DNA of 33,571 nucleotides from Elusimicrobiota bacterium (GTDB lineage: Bacteria > Elusimicrobiota > Elusimicrobia > UBA1565 > JACRDR01), in the NCBI GenBank assembly GCA_016207565.1, contig JACQPK010000487.1, positions 1-33,571 of the forward strand, written 5' to 3'. Shown one piece after another: positions 31,176 through 33,571 of this stretch (the first letter of the stretch is position 1; each line of letters begins with the position of its first letter). The position numbers and the translations under genes were made by a program. The notes under the pieces were generated by a model. The model ran no database searches, was not told the origin of the DNA, and saw nothing but the letters and a program-made list of their open reading frames with translations.

Positions 31176-33393
31176 AGCGCGGGGCGGCGCACGTGACGAC
31201 GGTCCCGGCGGGCTTCCCCCGCCGGATCTCGAGGGAAGCGCCCATCATGCGGGCGCGATACTGCATGATCCCCAGCCCGAGCCCCGCCTTGCGCCGCTTC
31301 GGCGCGGCGATGCCGATGCCGTCGTCCGAAACCGACAAGACGAGCCGGTCGTCGGCTACGCGCAGCGCGACCTCGACCCGGCGCGCCTTGCCGTGCCGGG
31401 CCGCGTTGTGGACGGCCTCCTGGGCGATGCGGTACAGGTGCACCCCCGCCAGCTCGTCCGCCGGCTCCGCGCCTCGCTCGCAGCGCGCCTCGCGGACCGC
31501 CTCGGTGGAGTAGGCGGCGATCTTGCGGGCGTCCTCCGTCTCTGCCGCCCCGCGCGCCGAAAGCCGGCCCTCGAGGACCTGCGCGAGGAGCGCGATCCCC
31601 GTGAGCTTCTGGCCCAGGCTGTCGTGGAGATCCTGCGCGATCCGCCGCTGCTCGCGCGCTCCGGCCTCCAGGACCTCGCGCTCCATCCGCTTGCGCTCGG
31701 TGACGTCGCGGGTCACGCACGCGAAGCCCCGGAGCCCCGCGCCATCGTCGCGGAGGGCGGTGATCACGATGTTCCCCCAAAAGGACGACTCGTCGCGGCG
31801 GACGAGCCAGCACTCGGACTCGGCCCGACCGTCCTCGACGGCCGCCCGCAGCAGCGACTCCGCCTCGCCTGGGTCCTTTCTCGGACAAAGGAGCGTCAGC
31901 GGCTTGCCGATCGCCCCCTCCGCCTGATGGCCGAAGATCCGCGCCGCGCCTTCGTTCCAGCTCACCACGCGTCCCTCGGGATCGAGCATGCAGATCGCGT
32001 AGTCTTCGACGCCGGCGACCAGCACCCTCAGGACCTCCTCGCGGCTCTTCAACGCCTCTTGCGCCCGCTCGCGCTCGATCGCGCGGGCCAGCTGAGCGGC
32101 GACGAACGGGAGCACCTCGAGCAGCTCGGCATCCTCGGGGCACGGGTGGTCGGCGAAGAACTCCAGGATCACCGCGGCCCGCTCTCCGATGAGGACCGGA
32201 AAGGCGAACCCGGCGCCGATGCCGCACTTCCGCGCGGCCTCGCGCCGAGGCAGGTCGGGCGCCCCGGCGAGGTCCTTGGCCCACACCACGCGGCCGGTCT
32301 TCCAGGCCATGCCCGGCAAGCCCTTGCCGCGCCGGACCAACAGGCGGCTGCTCGCCTCCCGGAACGCGTTGAGGCGCTGCGGCTTCACCAGCAGCCAATT
32401 CCCCGACTCGGCCAGGCGGGACCCCTCGGAGATGCGCCACGCATGCCCGGCCGGCCAGCCCAGGAAGGCGCAGATCGCCTCGAGCACGCCTTGGATCGCG
32501 TCTCCGGAGTCGCGCGCCAGGTTCGCCGCCGTCGAGACGGAACGCATGAGCTGCACGAGGCCCTCTCTCCGGCGGCGGACGTCCTCCGCCCGGATGCGCT
32601 CCGTGACGTCCCGGAAGCTCCAGACGCGGCCGACCGGGGTCTTGTCGTCGAGGAACTGCGGCCGCGAGTAACGCTCGAAGGTCCGCCCGTCTTTAAACTC
32701 GATGGTGTCGATGCTGTCGATTCCCGGCTGCACGTACAGCTCGCGCACCCGCTTGAGGAACCCTTGCGGGTCCTTGAGCTGGTCCAGGACGTGCGCCAGG
32801 GCGGCGTTGTCGTCGTGGCGCTCGAGGACCTCGTGCGGGATCTTCCACATCTCCGCGAAACGGCGGTTGTGGGTCACGATCCGGCCCTCCAGGTCGACGA
32901 CCAGGAGGCCGTCGGCCGTCGACTCGACCGTCGAACGCAAGGTCGAGACGGCGCGCCGGAGCTGGCGGGTGAAGAGGTCCTCGGTCTCCTGGAGCTTCTC
33001 GTAGACCCGCTTGCGCGCCGTGATGTCGCGGGCGACGGCGGTCACCAACGGGACGCCGGCCTCGTCGCGGATCAAGGCGAGATGCGTCTCGTAGAACGCG
33101 AAGCCCTCGGCCGAGGCCCCCTGGGTCTGGAAGAGCCGCGGCTCGCCCGTTCGCAGCACCCGCTCGAAGTTCCGCCGGTAGGCGTCCCGGGAGTCCGGCG
33201 CGAGGAAATCATAGACCGGCTTGCCGATGACATCGGACTCCTTGAGTTTGGGGAGAAGGCGGTTGACGAACAGAAAACGGCCTTGGGTGTCGAGGATGCA
33301 GGCAAAGTCGGGGACGCCGCGCAGGAGGGTCTTCCAGAGCGCGGCGGAGCCGGTGAACGAAGGCAGAGGCCCGATCTTCGGTTTGGTCGGCAT
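31168..33393 (-). CDS. PAS/GAF sensor histidine kinase (HisKA_3), internally deleted
   Basis: About 741 residues, soluble. Domain order: PAS (about 20-130), PAS (150-275), GAF (285-450), PAS (455-580), HisKA_3 dimerisation domain with H590 (AQDLHDSLGQKLTG), and HATPase_c with N663 (IAQEAVHNAARHG), DDGIGI and GLGLGIMQYRA. It is a NarX/DesK-type kinase that would phosphorylate a LuxR/NarL-type regulator; none is in the window. H590 to N663 is only 73 residues, whereas about 105-110 is usual, and EAVREAR runs straight into CERGAEPADEL. The expected rest of the second helix and first ATPase strand is missing, so kinase activity is doubtful. ATG 33393 abuts a terminator, with no ribosome-binding site. 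Confidence 0.88.
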   Translation of the reverse strand: MPTKPKIGPLPSFTGSAALWKTLLRGVPDFACILDTQGRFLFVNRLLPKLKESDVIGKPVYDFLAPDSRDAYRRNFERVLRTGEPRLFQTQGASAEGFAFYETHLALIRDEAGVPLVTAVARDITARKRVYEKLQETEDLFTRQLRRAVSTLRSTVESTADGLLVVDLEGRIVTHNRRFAEMWKIPHEVLERHDDNAALAHVLDQLKDPQGFLKRVRELYVQPGIDSIDTIEFKDGRTFERYSRPQFLDDKTPVGRVWSFRDVTERIRAEDVRRRREGLVQLMRSVSTAANLARDSGDAIQGVLEAICAFLGWPAGHAWRISEGSRLAESGNWLLVKPQRLNAFREASSRLLVRRGKGLPGMAWKTGRVVWAKDLAGAPDLPRREAARKCGIGAGFAFPVLIGERAAVILEFFADHPCPEDAELLEVLPFVAAQLARAIERERAQEALKSREEVLRVLVAGVEDYAICMLDPEGRVVSWNEGAARIFGHQAEGAIGKPLTLLCPRKDPGEAESLLRAAVEDGRAESECWLVRRDESSFWGNIVITALRDDGAGLRGFACVTRDVTERKRMEREVLEAGAREQRRIAQDLHDSLGQKLTGIALLAQVLEGRLSARGAAETEDARKIAAYSTEAVREARCERGAEPADELAGVHLYRIAQEAVHNAARHGKARRVEVALRVADDRLVLSVSDDGIGIAAPKRRKAGLGLGIMQYRARMMGASLEIRRGKPAGTVVTCAAPRST

Positions 33394-33394
33394 C

Positions 33395-33428
33395 AAAACA
33401 AATCCCGCGGCCAGGTAAGCCCGCGGGA
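33395..33428 (-). terminator. Rho-independent terminator after tRNA
   Basis: On the minus strand TCCCGCGG and CCGCGGGA (33421-33428 and 33403-33410) form an eight-base perfect stem with a ten-base loop, followed by TTTGTTTT (33395-33402). It ends the tRNA transcript nine bases after its 3' end and lies directly before the kinase start codon. Confidence 0.75.
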
Positions 33429-33437
33429 AGCGCAAAG

Positions 33438-33511
33438 TGGTGGACCCGAGGGGAGTCGAACCCCTAATCCCTCCATGCCATGGAGACGTGATCACATTTC
33501 ACCTCGGGCCC
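33438..33511 (-). tRNA. tRNA-Ala (anticodon GGC), atypical D arm
   Basis: A 74-base cloverleaf with encoded CCA. The acceptor GGGCCCG pairs with CGGGTCC, including the G3-U70 wobble that identifies alanine tRNA. The anticodon arm TCTCC-ATGGCAT-GGAGG reads GGC with the A32/U38 pair typical of this isoacceptor. The T arm AGGGG-TTCGACT-CCCCT is canonical. The D arm GTGA-AATGTGA-TCAC has a minimal seven-base loop lacking the usual G18G19, and position 8 is A instead of U. It may be a functional odd tRNA or a decaying copy. Confidence 0.75.
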
Positions 33512-33517
33512 GTGCTG

Positions 33518-33559
33518 GGTCGGCCGAGCTTAGCTCGGTCGACCATAGGATCATCCTAT
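33518..33559. promoter_or_regulatory. Two adjacent palindromes upstream of tRNA
   Basis: 33518-33544 pairs as GGTCG/CGACC, one mismatch, then CCGAGCT/AGCTCGG around a single central base. 33545-33559 is ATAGGATCATCCTAT, a perfect 15-base odd palindrome that contains a TAGGAT -10-like box for the minus strand. The -35 region would lie beyond the window edge. The two elements abut without a gap. Confidence 0.6.
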
Positions 33560-33571
33560 AAAACCAAAACA

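Noticed and set aside
1-33571. CRISPR arrays, rRNA genes, insertion sequences
   Set aside because: No regularly spaced direct repeats, no rRNA-like stretches and no transposase genes were found on either strand.

Overview
The window is uniformly GC-rich and comes from a bacterium with an outer membrane. It has OmpA-like peptidoglycan-binding domains, a PorV/UPF0164-like barrel and several exported proteins. Its gene mix would fit a high-GC Elusimicrobiota-type or similar deep-branching Gram-negative genome, but that is a guess from gene content; no phylogenetic marker is present. Genes are packed tightly, with many ATGA, GTGA and TGATG start-stop overlaps. Several transcription units show a -10-like box only 6-8 nt before the start codon, suggesting leaderless mRNAs.

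Layout. 1-511: palindromic repeat and a VOC-fold protein (minus). 633-4241: three tandem paralogs that look like degenerate GHKL/HSP90-type proteins (plus). 4238-4868: a small protein and an excisionase-type HTH protein (minus). 4929-7125: a fourth paralog (minus) followed by a free-standing exported CHASE2-domain protein. 7243-9321: M20 metallopeptidase and a membrane-anchored protein (plus), with a strong leader hairpin and a promoter overlapping the divergent one.

9417-18420 is one nine-kilobase plus-strand operon: SBP-OmpA fusion, VWA protein with a damaged MIDAS, second SBP-OmpA fusion, membrane coiled-coil protein, TelA, a urea-carboxylase-region-type SBP, ABC permease and ABC ATPase. 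A Ycf46-like AAA+ ATPase and a RaSEA-like radical SAM protein converge on it from the minus strand (18417-20950). This is the best candidate for an uncharacterised system: an envelope-spanning assembly built from substrate-binding proteins, peptidoglycan anchors and TelA.

21084-21839 is a secreted protein of unknown function. 21896-28177 is a metabolic operon: methylcrotonyl-CoA carboxylase beta subunit, methylglutaconyl-CoA hydratase, HMG-CoA lyase (the last steps of leucine breakdown), DUF1499 protein, acetate kinase and a PorV-like barrel/TPR protein. 28216-29721 holds two copies of an intergenic repeat bracketing a multi-pass membrane protein. 29727-31175 has a MOSC protein, and divergent SGNH hydrolase and Spx/ArsC-like genes. 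31168-33393 is a PAS/GAF sensor kinase with an apparent internal deletion. The window ends with a tRNA-Ala(GGC)-like gene, its terminator and two palindromes upstream of it.
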